Source: Cerioporus squamosus
Taxonomy: Eukaryota; Basidiomycota; Agaricomycetes; Polyporales; Polyporaceae
Direction of reading: 5' to 3'
Assembly (NCBI GenBank): GCA_022592435.1
Contig: JABYQS010000110.1
Coordinates: forward strand, 1 to 64,000
Length of the DNA stretch: 64,000 bases
Part shown: piece by piece, positions 45,101-57,660 of the stretch
How positions within the stretch are numbered: position 1 is the stretch's first letter
How the letters are laid out: each line of letters starts with the position of its first letter
Notes under the pieces: generated by a model
The model's input: the letters and a program-made list of their open reading frames with translations, nothing else
The model's database searches: none
Told to the model about the DNA's origin: nothing
Translations under genes and position numbers: made by a program

Positions 45101-46060
45101 TGACGAGCGTTGCACTGAAGCTTGGCGACCTTCTGCAGGACGGGTGCAGTGCCCCTTCATGGTGCTGCAGAGCCGCTCGGAGCGCCAGCTCGCGTTCAGC
45201 GGCGATTTAGCTGTTGAACCTTCCTGTTCATCACGAACGGTGCGGGCCCGAAGACCGCGCAACGGCCGACATGGACCCGGCCTCGCTCCTGCTCTGCACC
45301 CGGGGAGCCATGCCACGCTCGGGCGCATGACACCTGGTTGGCTCAGCCTCCGCCCTGGAGCCTGTCGCATTCTGGTTCTGCCACGCCGCGAGAGGCCACG
45401 CGGCTGACGTACGGACACGCTTCTGGTTCTGGTTCTGCTTATCGATGTCGTCGTTGCATTGCGCGTGCGCAGCGCGGTGCGCACTCCTATGTTTATCCAG
45501 ATTCTCCCGAGAGATTGCCTTTCCTTGCCCTCCTCACGGCTGGGGCATGTGCGGGGAAATGGGGACTCGTCACGCTGGGCCGCGCTGGAGCCGGGCAGTG
45601 TGCGTAGTGTATGTCCTCGGCGAGAGACCGCTGGCTGGTGGCCTCGCCCGAGAAGAGTGGGACGGACGGACGAGGACGGGGTGGCCGGATTGAGGTTAGC
45701 GTGGGCGGCGGCGATTGGGCTCTTCTGCTGGCTGGCGAGGGGACCACGATCTGGAGGCGAGCTCGTGCAGATTCCGAGCACAGCGTCGATCCGAGGATGT
45801 GTGACAAGAGTGGGGGCCGCGCTGGCCCCCGAATTGCACTTTGGGTTCCGCGCACATTCCCACCGTCTGTTCTGTCAAGTGTTCCCGCGCGCCGGGGTTG
45901 TCCGCGAACGTCCCCTGATGCTAACCGCCACCGTCTCTCGTCCTGGCACTGCCTGACTGCCGCAACAAGGGGCTATTTTCTTCATGTGCGGGGCTAATTT
46001 ATCTCCTTTAACTGGATGCTGGGCGCTGGGAACCGCTTACTCTAGAACCTTGGGCGAAAA
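42173..46060. other. Long stretch without a recognisable gene
   Basis: Short open frames occur on both strands, but none matches a family I know, and splice-consistent exon chains are not evident. A minus-strand block (VLTIKIATEPCDTIAVGQET, near 43770-43830) looks slightly coding-like. This may be decayed sequence or noncoding DNA. Confidence 0.35.
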
Positions 46061-46061
46061 C

Positions 46062-46068
46062 ATATAAA
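46062..46068 (+). promoter_or_regulatory. TATA box of the aminotransferase gene
   Basis: ATATAAA lies 89 bp upstream of the chosen ATG, a reasonable spacing for a fungal core promoter with a short leader. Confidence 0.5.
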
Positions 46069-46156
46069 GGCTGGCGCGGTTTGCAACTCGAACTTGGAAC
46101 TCGGTGCTCTCTGTCGACTGCGATACTCACCAGGCGTCACCTCGGCAGCTGTACCC

Positions 46157-48285
46157 ATGGGCAACTCTCACTCTCACGCATCCGCTCCTGGTCTGGACAT
46201 CCACCGTGCTCCGCGTCCTCTCGCCCTGCCCCGCAAGCGCTCGCAGGCCTTCTCAACTCTCACCCTCGGCTGCGCACCCACCCCATATGCTCCATCTCTC
46301 CCCAGCTATCCAGAATACCCCTTCCGGGAGGATGCGTCTGTCAGCGATCGTGAAGAGAAGCGAAGCTTCGACCCCCCTCCGGTCTACGCCCTCTCGACCA
46401 CCCCCGACCTTCTCGAGGACGGCGCCGCAGCGGCCTACAAGGTCTTCCTCAAGCAGTACCCGCAATACCAGCTCACCTGGATCCTCGATGCACTCCGCCG
46501 GAGCGACTTCGCCAGACTCGACCGCTCGGGCGAAACCTACGTCGACTACATGGGAGGGTCGCTCTACCCGGAAAGCCTCATCCGAGTGCACGCCGGATTC
46601 CTGACACGCAGCATCCTTGGGAACACGCACTCGGTCAGCAACTCGTGAGTAGCGCGTCTCTTCCGCGTGTTTTCCAGTTAGCCGTCAGCCTTCGACGCTC
46701 TCCTGCATTCGCCCCCCCTCAAATGCCTCCGGTCCGTCCGGAACAGGCAAGGTCTCGGCACCGAGTGCCGCGATTTCCTCTGCACTGCTTCTTCACGCCT
46801 CTCTACGTCCGTTCTGACCAGTCCGTTCTGTGCAGGTCAAGACTCTCCGCAGCGTGCGCGACAGAGGCCCGCCAGGCCGTCCTCGCCTTCTTCCGTGCAC
46901 CCCCAGGCTACACCGTAGTGTTTACCGCCAACGCCACTGGCGCACTGAAACTCGTCGGAGAGGCTTTCCCCTTCGCGGATGGCAGCAGCTACGTGCTCGG
47001 CGCCGACTCCCACAATAGCGTCCACGGCATCCGGAAGTTCGCCACCGCGCGCGGCGCCGAGGTGCACTACATCGAGTCGACACCTCACGGGGGAGTCGAC
47101 GTGTCCGAGGCGCAGGTATGTACATGTTCCTACGGCCCTCGTCGACACCACCAGCTGACACGTCCCCTTCTGGTGCTCTTCCGCGACAGGCCGTTCTGAC
47201 CCAGCATCGACCACGAGGCAACCGCGCACCAGCATGCCTCTTCGCGCTCACTGGCCAATCGAACATATCCAACGCGAAGAACCCCCTTTCTCTCATTGAG
47301 TTCGCCGCGTCACAAGGCTACTCCACCCTCCTCGATGCCGCCGCCCTAGCGCCGTCGTCTGTGATCTCTCTGACCGACACTCCGGTCGACGCGATGGCGG
47401 TCAGCTTCTACAAAATGTTCGGCTTCCCGACCGGCGTCGGCGCGCTTGTGGTCAAGGAGTCGTTCCTGGCACGTCTCGAGCGTCCCTGGTTCGCAGGGGG
47501 CACGGTCGACGTTGTGCAAGCTCCAGGGACGATCGTCACGATGACTTCGGAGCTTCACGAGCGATTTGAGGTAAGTCAGATCGCCGCCGTCGCTGCGATA
47601 GCTGGACCCTGTGTCGCTGACGTGCCTTGTTCTTTTCGCAGGACGGCACCATCAACTATCTAAACCTACCTGCAATCACCGACGGCCTGCGTTTCCTCTC
47701 TGCATACCTCCCCTTCCTCCCTCTCCGCCTCTCTTCACTCACGCGCCACCTCATTACGTCACTCTCCGAAATGCGACACGACACGACTGGCGCACCTGTC
47801 GTCCAGATTCTCTCCCGCCGGCCGAGTAAAGTCGTCCGGAGCGTCGGCGAGCAGTCTGACTCGGGCTCGGTCGTCGCACTTCTCTTCCTCTTCGTACGTG
47901 CACCATGAGACTGATGCCTCTTCGCAACTGCTCATGCTTCTGTCAACAGCCTTCCGGACAGATGATCCCGAACTCCTTTGTCGAATACGCCGCGCAGCGA
48001 CACAACATTTCACTACGCACGGGCTGCATGTGCAATCCTGGTGGCGCCGCGGCTCTTCTAGGGCTGCGGCAAGCCATGTCCGATCTGCCATGCGATGCGA
48101 CACTTCGTGCGTTCGAGCAGCGGATGGGCCGCGAGCTGGGCGTGGTGCGCATCAGTCTCGGCCTCGCCAGCGACTTCAGGGACGTGTGGCGCGTGATCGA
48201 GTTCGCGAAGCTCATGGCTACCGACGTTGCACGGAGCGCGCTCTGGGAGGAGTGGCTCGGAGACAAAACCGGCGTGGCTCTCTGA
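46157..48285 (+). CDS. Class V aminotransferase, MOCOS-like, no MOSC domain
   Basis: This PLP enzyme has the NifS-like fold of the N-terminal half of molybdenum cofactor sulfurase. The start MGNSHSHAS (context CCCATGG) was chosen over an upstream in-frame ATG at 46094; MGNSHS also fits N-myristoylation. Five exons encode about 570 residues: ETYVDYMGGSLYPESLIRVH, ILGNTHSVSNSS (rebuilt across intron 1), YTVVFTANATGALKLVGEAF, ADSHNSVHGIRKFA, CLFALTGQSNISNAKNPLSL, TLLDAAALAPSSVISL, the PLP lysine in VSFYKMFGFPTGVGALV, RPWFAGGTVDVV, HERFEDGTINYLNLPAI, and near the end ISLRTGCMCNPGGA with the Cys expected to carry persulfide. VRISLGLASDFRDVWRVIEF closes the domain. No MOSC domain follows, so transfer of sulfur to molybdenum cofactor cannot be assumed. 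Confidence 0.87.
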
Positions 48286-51200
48286 TTCCGAGCCTCTCAT
48301 GCTCTGGCTTGCCCCTATGACATCTTCCCGCGTTCGACGTCTTGGATCCGGACCCTGGCCTATGCATCACATCATCATGGACTCCGAATGCATTCATCCC
48401 TCCATCTCTTCCCTTCATCGTCGACATCTCGCACATCTTGGTTAGCATTATTTATCGCCTTACTATGTTTGGTGATCGCACTAGTGTCCGGTCTCGCTAG
48501 TCTCCCCCACCGCTCCCGTTCTGTATCATACTGAGCCCCCGGTTTGTAGCATCTAACCATGTATGTGGAGTCTATCTACTGAATATGATATCTGTTCCGA
48601 CTCTCCGAGGGCGCTGACGCCAAGGGGCATGCCTCACTTGCTCGAAACGCCTGCTCGAGGGTAGGTTCAGCTAGCTTGACAGACGGTGAGAACCTCCGTG
48701 TGTCCCCAAATATGCTGACCGCGTGGCGCAAGACCTGAGAGCTGCCCACGGACGCATCGTCCACCGGGATGCGCGGCGTTCAGTAGCCACGTGCCCTTCT
48801 GCGCACAGAATGGGAACAGTGCGACCTCTGTGGGCGACCGCGATGACAACGCGAAACAAACCGAGCGGACGTGGCCCCTGTGTGTCGACTTCGTCAGATC
48901 GGTGATCGAGGAGGCTTCCGATGTGGCTGAATCTGGATGCTTTGCGTGCATAACTAGTGTGTGCAACGCACTCTCTTTCGGCATGTGCGGGACAGGGCTT
49001 CGGTGCCAGACTATACCTGGAAGTCAATCGCCTTGATTGCTTTTGCTCCCGCGGGATTTGGACGCTGGACGATCGCGGAGCGGCACGGTCAGCAGGTCAG
49101 GCAGGGATTCCGACCTCGGCGGACGGCGATCACTGCTGTGGACGCGCCGCTGGCGTCGTTGGCAGTTCGGTGGGCTCGTGCGACGCGTCTGACTTTGTCA
49201 CTGCGGGGGGTTTTCGACGCTGTCCCGATGGTGCAAGTGGGGTGAGCCAGAGAGCCGGAGAGCGGCGCGGGGGCATCCATATCTTGTTTTCGGTGTCCGA
49301 CGCCCGCCAGCGGTACGCCCGGGCGGGTCCTGTTCCACGCGGGGCAAGGGACGAGAAGTTCTGGGACGAGATAGGCCACTCTGATGAGCATGCCATGCCT
49401 ACCTCAATCGAGCGCGCCAGAGCTGACCACCGATTCGGGGAGCTAGAACCAATTGGTGGCGCAGCTTAAGTGCAAGGTTCAGCATCAGCGTGCGTCAGGA
49501 ACAAAAGGAGATATCGATACGGCTTCGGACCTTCAGGCTGGTTAGCCCTCCTTCCGGCGAGTGGGGATAATGCGTCCTGGAGGGCGATCGCGCCGAGAGG
49601 CGTCCTCCGCGTGCGAGGCTTGCTCGCACTAGTGGATTGTGAGACGCAGGTGGGGTCGTGGACGGGCCGGATAGATAGGCACGGACGCGAGGAGTCGCTC
49701 TTGTTACCTCGCTACATCTCGCAGTGCTGCACGACATACTGACAGGTGTCCGGCACATACGATCGCTGCTGTTGAGGGCCACGCTCGCACCATGACCCGC
49801 GTTCTGTGGATCCGAAAGGCGGCGAGTAGTGAAGATGGTGGCACGGTGCTCGCAGCCGAGCAAGACCTGATGACGCGAGAGCGGAGGTCGTCCGTGCCGC
49901 ATATGTCTTCGAGCGAGTGTACGGTGTGGCGCAGGCGTCACAGCAAGATGTCGCAGGATATGGAGTCAGGGTGACATATCGGAGGCCGAATTCAGCGCGT
50001 CAGGCAAGGAGATAGTCGATCTCCCCAGTGGCTAACGTTCGGGGTACGACGGCCTGCTTAGGCGGGAGCGATGGTGCAAGATTGCGAGAGGCAATCCGAT
50101 TTCTTCAGCCGCACGAGGGTCCAACGGAGCGCCAGGGCAGTATCCACCACCTGTAGAGATTGTCGCCCCTCCATTTGGTGCATAGAAATGGCTGGAAGTA
50201 CTCACCGCCCATAGTAGTGTGGGAAGCCTGTCCGGATATGTGTGCGGCGAGACAAGAGAAAGACTGCGTTCTCGCTGTCTCCGACGAATGTTGTCATAGC
50301 AGGCGGTGGGAAGCAACTTTCCTCGACTGCACTAAGCTGAAGAGAGCGTCAGTGAGATGACAAACATTGGTCGGCGAGTACCAAGACACAAGGCATACCG
50401 TAACATCCGCGCACCGGTCTCTCAGGTTTTACGATTTACCCCGCTGCGAGTGGCGCGCCGTACTCCACCATCTAGCGGTGACACAACAGATTTCTGACGG
50501 TCTGATTTGAGAGTGAGTCAGGGATGGGAAGTCTAACCTGCGTAGGGATAGCTTTGAGTGTACCGTATGAATGGGTGTCTTCGCAGCGGAGGTTGTGGGG
50601 CACTCACACATGCTTGGGACGTCATGGCCACAACCTCAGTCGAGTCAGCACCGGAGCTGAAAGTCGGACAGCAGCGCGACAGTAGGCAAAACTTGTCTCA
50701 CAACGAGGAGTCCATTTAGCACATTGACTTCGGCACGGTGGCACTGTCCCTGAACGCCAGTCGCACGACACTCTGCGTGCTGGAGCAGGGGGCACCTAGC
50801 CTCTAAGTTGGGAGCGCAACTTGCACGAATCCCTCCAGTAACTCTGTGGGATTTGCGCAAGATGAGCTGGTTACGTAGCCACGAGTGAATTCAGGGACTC
50901 CGAGCAAGATCGTTGCTTCGGTCGATCCGTGATCGAGTATGAGATGTGGCGACATCAGCGGGGTGCCACGCAACTTGAAGCAATCGGCACAAAGACACGG
51001 TCCCCACTAGCTTCATAAGTCTTGGGTGGCCACGTCTGTGGTACCGAGTACTTATTAGCAAGGCGAGTAGGATCGCAGCTACCGATGATCATCACATCTT
51101 CTTACCTCGGGACAGGCGGACGAAGTCCTCGGGAATGACGGACCCTACAACGTTTCAACCCTTGCTGCGTCATGATGATACTCTTGTTCTTGACAAATGG

Positions 51201-51607
51201 GTCAGCCTTCGGGAACTCTGCCGCAACGTCACATTCAGCTGGAGACCTCGAGATGTTTGTCACCAATCACTGTCGTTGACGAGACGGTTTGCCCAACAAG
51301 GAGAAGGGGCGACATGAGCACAACAACCTCATCAGAATCTTACATGTCACTTACAGCTTACGAGCTCGAGATAGGTAGACGCAACTCGCGAGCGGGGGAG
51401 AGGACGTCCGGACGGTAGTGCGTGGTAGTGCGGTAAGCAACTACATATAACTTGTACCTTAGACTCGAATTGGTAGCGGAGCTTGTATTCGTGGGAAAGC
51501 GATGAGGCACGCGCACGTGGCCACGATTCGAGCGCTCATGGCTCATCGGCGCGCGCGTTGGGTATGTAGGACCTCGTCCTCATCGTCGGCCACGACGAGC
51601 ACGACTC
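48286..51607. other. Long stretch, no secure gene
   Basis: I recognise no family here. One weak candidate is a short spliced minus-strand frame, 50109-50296: MTTFVGDSENAVFLLSRRTH then HIRTGFPHYYGR, a clean GTGAGT...CTACAG intron, and a short last exon. It would encode about 46 residues and has no other support. Otherwise the stretch appears noncoding or decayed. Confidence 0.35.
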
Positions 51608-54600
51608 ATGGAGTTCCTCTCTCAGATTAACATCGCGCTGCGTGGCCCTACTGGACAACCTCAGTCTGCTGCGGACACCATCTCTCGTCTTGCCGATCGT
51701 CTCTCGCCGTCGACACTCCTCGCCGACCGACGCGCCGCAGTACTTGCGCTCAAGGGCCTCGCTCGAGACTGGAAGGCGGACGTCGGGGAACGCGCACTCC
51801 CTGGTCTCATTGATGTGCTGCAGAATGACGCGGAGGTGGATGCGGACATCGGCAAGGCGGTACTGGAGACCCTGATCATCCTTTGCGAAGTCGAGGAGAA
51901 TGCGCCGGCAGCATCCCGCGAGCTTGGCTACAGGAACACCGATGCCGTTCTGGCCGAGGAAAAGGTCCCACAGAAGCTGTTTGCTCTGCTTGCCGACCAG
52001 TCGTTCTATCTGAGGTACTCGGCACTTCAGTTTCTCTCAGTACTCCTGCAGAACCGGAGGCAGGTCGTACAGGCGTACTTCTTGAAGGCACCTGTTGGGG
52101 TCACCAGCTTGATTGCTTTGTTAGAAGACAAACGGGAGATCATACGCAATGGTACGTGTTATATGATGGTTCTATGCTACAGCAAGGGAGTCCAGGAACG
52201 TGAGAGGGCTCGGGGAATGTTCATGCGCCCTCCCATCGCTGGCGCAGTCGCTCAAGAACTGAATACCTTCTGATACTCCTACAGAGGCGATATTCACCAT
52301 CCAGTCGCTCATAACTCAGAGCCCGGAGATCCAGAAGATAATGGCGTTTGAGGGCGCATTCGAGAAGTTGTTCAACATCGTCGTGAACGAGCAGGGCTTG
52401 GAGGGAGGTGTGGTAGTCCAAGACGCGCTGACCTGTATAGACGGCCTACTCCGCTTCAACCAATCGAACCAAGTACGAAGTGCCGTCATGTTCTGCTTAT
52501 GCGCCCGCTCTGACGAGCTTACCTTGTGCGGCCTCCTTGCGCGCGATCCGGTAATCTCTACCCTCGCAGAGCTATTTCCGCGGGTCTTCTCTCCCGCCTG
52601 TGCTCCTGTCCCTCGTGGGCTTCCCTCCTTCCCTGCCGTTCAATACGCCTACTCCACAGCAGTTCGCACTGCAACTGTGGGATGTCCCGCAGAAACGTGC
52701 GAACGTGTCGCTCGCCATCGGTTTAATCGGTCTGCTCGCGCGGCATGCTGGTGTGAGTCGCCATATCATCTCTGCGTCACTTGTACTGACTTCGCGTGCA
52801 ATGCAGCCCCCAGATGGGCTCTCTATTGCGTGCACACGGTGCCTGACAGAACTCGGCCTCTCATCAAATGCTCCTACAAATATCAAGACGCAGGCGAGTC
52901 CTCACATTGGCCGGTACAGGCGAAGCAGCGTCATTGCTGACAATGAGTGTGACAGGCCCTTCGTTTGGTCCCTTCCAACCTGTCGGCTCTGCCTCTGGCG
53001 GAGATGATAGTAACGCCGTACATGCCAGTTCCAGATACCAACGGAGAGGAGTGGGACCGTCTTGAGCCTTCCTCGGCGTTGGATGCTCTAGTCGAGCTCA
53101 TCCTTCACGGGGAATACAACGCTATCATCGATGGTGAGAGACGCACCAAGGATGGGATGGAGCTCAGAGCGGCTGCTTTGGGTATCTTCCAGGTCCGTCA
53201 GGCGGGTTTGCCACACCCGCATTGTCTCCCGATCTGAGCCTGCTTTGTTTCAGAATTTCGTACAGAAAGAGGAGATCTCAGAGGCCATCGTGCATGCAAT
53301 GATCTCACAACCAGGTATGTCCTTTCCCCGCTCCAGCTACCGTTGACATGCTGAACGCTGAATACCGCCGTCAGGTTCCCAAGCACCCGTGACGCCCCTC
53401 CTGTATGCCCTTATTACCGTACCTGTGTCGCCGCTCAGCTTCTCATCGGTCACATCGACCCACTTCGCGACCCTCCTCTTCGCTCATCTCCTCCGCTACT
53501 CCCCACGAGCTAAGGCGCTCGCACGATCCATCGTCCCCCAAGCCGGTGCTGCGTCTGGCCAAAACAGCGGAGCTTTCTTTGTGCCCGCGGACGGTGGACC
53601 TCATCCAGCTGGCGGCCCTGCGGATGCCGATGAAGCCGATGTCGACGAGCCACAAACTCTGCTGCAGATACTGAGCGAACACCTGTCGCTGGCGTTCCTG
53701 GCCCGCGCGCGCGAGGACATCCCCGCCCGCGAGGCGCGCGAGTGGGACAGATTGTGCGTTGGATACCTGTGCTTGCTTATTCAGTGGTTGTGGGAGGATC
53801 CTGCTGCGGTGCGCGAGTTCTTGGAGGCCGGCGCGCTGGGGGTGGTGAGTGTGCTCTCCTCAACGTTCTGACGCCCGGCTGACTGTCGTTGTGTTGCTTC
53901 ATAGCTCGTGGAACCCATCAATCAGACCGCTGAGGAGGATGCGATGATCCCGGGTCTCTGCGCGTTCCTGCTTGGGGTATGCTACGAGTTCAACAGGGAG
54001 CCGGGAGAGGTCACGCGGTACGTTCGTTTCATCTCAACGCTTTGTCGACGCGTCCTAATGCCGCACAGAGCGACCATTTACCCCATCCTCACGCGTCTCG
54101 GGATCGACATGCTCTCCGGACGAATCATTTATCTACGCGACGACGACAGATTCAAGGCGGTCGGCCCCGACAACATCGTTGTCTCTGCTCCGAGCTCGCA
54201 CGCGCCTTCACATCACCCGCACCAAGGTCCTCCTTCCGCTGGCGTTCCGAAGCAGGATGCGGAGGAGGGCGAGATCTGGTTCGACTGGGCGTTCGTCGAC
54301 TTTTGGAAGTCGAACTACTGTGAGTTTCCTGCGCGATGACATCGTCCTTGTTTGCTGATAGGTGCCGGTGATGGCGCAGATACGATCCAGAAGGCCATCG
54401 CTGTGGATCCGAACTCAGTCTTGTCGGCGGCTGGTATGTATCCTGCGAAGATGCACTTACGTCTGTGGAGCTTAACGCATATCCTTCTGCCCAGGTCAAG
54501 AGAACGCGATGCTCGTAGCGTCCTTGCGTGACGTGATTCGCAACCAGGTGGCAGAGATCGAGAAGCTTCAGAGCCAGCTGAAGACACTCTCAGCTGTTTC

Positions 54601-54892
54601 CAGCGAGGTACGTGTCGTACTGCTCTCCGATGAGTCTGTGCTGTTGACATATGTCGTGGATGAGCAGCAGGAGGCCTTGCGCGCGCAGGTCGCGTCCCTG
54701 ACGGAGCAGCTGCAGAGCAGCGACGAGCGGAAACGCGATGTCGAGAAGGAGCAGGAGGACCTGCTCGTGCTCCTGGACGAGCTCAATAGCAAGCGTTGGA
54801 GAGACAAGGATCGCATGCGGCAGGCGGGTTTGGAAGTGTCGGAGGACGAGGCGGATGAGGATGAGGAGGACGAGGATGAGGATGAGGAGTGA
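51608..54892 (+). CDS. USO1: Vesicle-tethering protein USO1/p115
   Basis: USO1/p115 is a Rab1-recruited tether for ER-to-Golgi vesicles. The armadillo-type head is clear: MEFLSQINIALRGPTGQPQS, DRRAAVLALKGLARDWKADV, ELGYRNTDAVLAEEKVPQKL, QSFYLRYSALQFLSVLLQNR, RQVVQAYFLKAPVGVTSLIA and KREIIRNEAIFTIQSLITQS (rebuilt across an intron of about 130 nt). These are followed by MAFEGAFEKLFNIVVNEQGL, GGVVVQDALTCIDGLLRFNQ and WDVPQKRANVSLAIGLIGLL. The globular end has GLCAFLLGVCYEFNREPGE, TIYPILTRLGIDMLSGRI and WFDWAFVDFWKSNYYTIQKA. The tail is a short coiled coil (VASLTEQLQSSDERKRDVEK) ending in a long Asp/Glu run, far shorter than in budding yeast Uso1. Nine or so short introns interrupt the gene. Where others read SYFRET, this one reads SYFRGSS. 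Confidence 0.92.
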
Positions 54893-56050
54893 TTGTTGAA
54901 TGCCGACACACGGTCGTGAGGTTTCCGTTTATCTATCATCTGCATTTGAATTTCGGACAGATCTTTGGGCGGAAGCGAAAGGCGAATGTATCTATTCAGG
55001 GAGGTCGTCTCACTATTGCTACTTCAGTTGACTTGTCTAGCCAACCATGAAGCGGCAGTTCAGCACTGCTGACAGAAGCCGACAATAATGCAGCAAAGAC
55101 TGAGAAAGGTGCGAGTATCCATGACCCCTCTATGTGTGAATAAGGACTCATATAAGTGGTGTCCACTGTCGGTCGGTAGCTTCTTGACTCTCTTTCCGGC
55201 ATCTTTTGAGCAGAGCTCTTCGATACCGATCGCGACTGGGATCTCCTTACACAACGCGGACGCCCACTGTGCTCGCCAGATCCTCGCATGCGCTGCCCAC
55301 GTCGGTGTATCATCTTTACAAAACGCACTACCCATCTGATTCGACCCGCAAATTCGGATTCGGACACCGGGTCGTATATTGTCAATCTTGTCCAGCACGG
55401 ATGTTTTCCTGCCAAACGCCCCTCAGCAGAATCCGAGGACCGACGGCGATTCCGCTGCATCCAGCACCTGAGCAATGCGGGACGGTACTCATCCGGTCCT
55501 TTGCTCCCTTCGACCCTACAGGTGCGCCCTGTGCCGTGTCATTGCAAAAATTGACTAATCAGTTACCGCCGGGTGGTATGCGTTCACACTGTTCCGATAT
55601 CGAATCGGGGGCAAGAATAATGATATAGTAACCGCTCAAGCTGTGGTGTCTACCCAACGGAGGCTTCTTACCACGGGACCGTCTTTCGTATGTGTCTACT
55701 ATGTACCTTCGGTGCGCGCTTATCCCTACGTTCCGATCATGTTACAGAGCTCAACCGTGTTGCAGTCGACGTCGAATCTTCGATGTCTTGCCATAGCGCA
55801 GGTGGGTACATAACCAAGTCTCATATCCGTGTGCCGAACTTCGGCCTACAACGACTCACTTCTCTAGTCAAAGTCCTGATACACTCGACTCGTCTGGTTA
55901 TTCAATGTCAAGTAGGCATACAGCCCTGATGGAAGCCAAATTTGCTAAGCGGTAAGTTGTTCTTTCCATGATGATCAGCGGTCACGATAGTCGAGCGCAT
56001 GTCGTGTTCGACTCACCATGAAAAGGCCGAGTGATCCCCGATATCTTCAT
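54893..56050. other. Intergenic, nothing recognised
   Basis: No supportable gene lies between USO1 and the B3 stop. Open frames here are short and unlike any known family. Confidence 0.4.
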
Positions 56051-57246
56051 CTAGTCATTACTGCGCTGCCCTCCAGGTGTTGGCGTCGCCTGGGTTGCAG
56101 CAAAGCCGCTCTAAGACCGTCCGTGCTCGTTGAGACGTACATTCGACATAAGGACCTCGTGGAACGTACCAGGATGGCGTTCATAACCTGAAGCAAGGGC
56201 TCGAATGGCGAGGTTCTTCGTTCAAGCGAGATCACGTTGTTGTTGTACGCTATCTGCTGACCGAAGAACCTCGTGAAACTCGACCATAAGTGGATCGTAG
56301 TGATGAGGGCACGCACTGTCTCCTCGGCCACAGGAGCTGGTTGTTCTCCACTTGCCGGCTGGCTGAGAGGGTCGGGGTCACCGGGAATATCTTCAATTCG
56401 GTCCGGCTGAGCTATGCATGAGCAACGAAGTGCAAGATATGACAGGGAGAACGCGAGCTAACCAGCATGTCGTGAATCCTCTGCTCCCATGCAACTTCAT
56501 CTCTGAATATCTGTTTGAAGTCTGAGACCACCAGACAATCGATCCGATGCCACCAGCATACGCACATCGTACACGTCCATGCACCTCTTCATATACCCTT
56601 GCACCTCCTTACACCGCCTAATCCACCTCTCCATCCTCTCCGTGCAAATAGTACCGAGGACGGTTAGATCCTTGTCTCGGATCTTGAAAGAAAGGTCCTT
56701 CTGAGGCACTCCTCTCCCATTGACGTACTGCCATCGACCGGCGACCGTTCCGAAGGAGATAATCGGGCAGGCTATCAGCCAAGTATTATCCTCCTGCCAC
56801 TCCGGATGAATATGGATATGGTATTCGCATGTTCCGGCCTCGCAATGCGGGGATACTGGGATGGCGAAGTAGTCTTTGAGGAGGGCGGGGAGGAGCTTGG
56901 ATGAGTGTATCTTCTTGTACGTCGTGAGCAACAAGGCAGTGGTGGGCGGAAGTGGTTGTTGTCCTATCGAACGTATCGGCCTGGCTCTTCCAAAGACAAT
57001 GGCTGGCCGAGGTTGCTTGGAGCCCGCGCGTGCGGGCCTCATAGCCTGTTGGCCTCGGGCGAAGATCAGGTCAATAGGAGAGTGTACAGACTCATTGAGG
57101 CTGATGATCTCCCCCACAAGGAGATGACTGGCAAATGGGTTGTGTTTGTACCAGGTAGTAACAGGAGTCTTGCAAGAGGAGCAAGTGGGGTTGCGAGCAG
57201 GGATTCTCGAAGGGACACCGGGATGCGAAGTCCAGCGGGGCAACAT
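56051..57246 (-). CDS. Family B copy 3 (B3), unknown function
   Basis: The start MLPRWTSHPGVPSRIPARN was chosen by alignment with B2. Exon 1 has PTCSSCKTPVTTWYKHNPF (CxxC), LVGEIISLNESVHSPIDLIF, RPAIVFG, TALLLTTYKKIHSSKLLPAL, FAIPVSPHCE, YHIHIHPEWQ, TWLIACPI, GVPQKDLSFKI, TERMERWIRRC and YMKRCMDVYD. Introns then separate IFRDEVAWEQRIHDML, a block containing RIEDIPGDPDPLSQPASGEQ and ending LLQVMNAIL, and a short last exon ATPTPGGQRSND before TAG at 56051-56053. The intron positions and the tail match B2. It is divergently paired with A4, with 414 bp between the starts. The role is unknown. Confidence 0.75.
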
Positions 57247-57400
57247 GGGACGATGTGAATTGTGCCTTGGTATTGACCATGCTTTATTCAACCGTGCAGC
57301 CCTCATGCCTTTAACCGGTGGTAATACCGGCTTGGAACAACAACAGATAGTTTCTCTTCTGCGTGCGACAGCGCTGATGTGGTTGTTGGCAGTGCATAGG

Positions 57401-57447
57401 GCGCGACTACCCACGACGGGCGTTAACCACCCACCTTGCATAACAAG
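57401..57447 (-). promoter_or_regulatory. 47-bp A/B pair element, copy 4
   Basis: On the minus strand CTTGTTATG, GTGGGTGGTTAACGCC and CGTGGGTAGTCGCGC align without gaps to the other three. The element is inverted in the window, as are the two genes, so its orientation relative to the pair is constant. It lies 154 bp from the B3 start and 213 bp from the A4 start. Confidence 0.65.
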
Positions 57448-57660
57448 TATCAACAGTGGTCGCAGCGGCGTGCCAGTGCTCTCCTGCTTCTGCTTCTGCT
57501 TTCACCATCATCATCCCGTTGCCCTCGCCATTTCTCCGTCTTCGCTGTCCGTACCCTCTTCCCTGTGCGACTTCTCGCTATATCCCTCTATCGGCACCTC
57601 GCTCTACAACGTTCGAAGCTTCGTCAAGCTTGTCCTCGTGCAACATCTCCCTATCCTAGG

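Noticed and set aside
45338..45960. Long overlapping frames upstream of the aminotransferase
   Set aside because: Open in several frames on both strands with no motif or splice support; taken as GC-rich promoter-side sequence.
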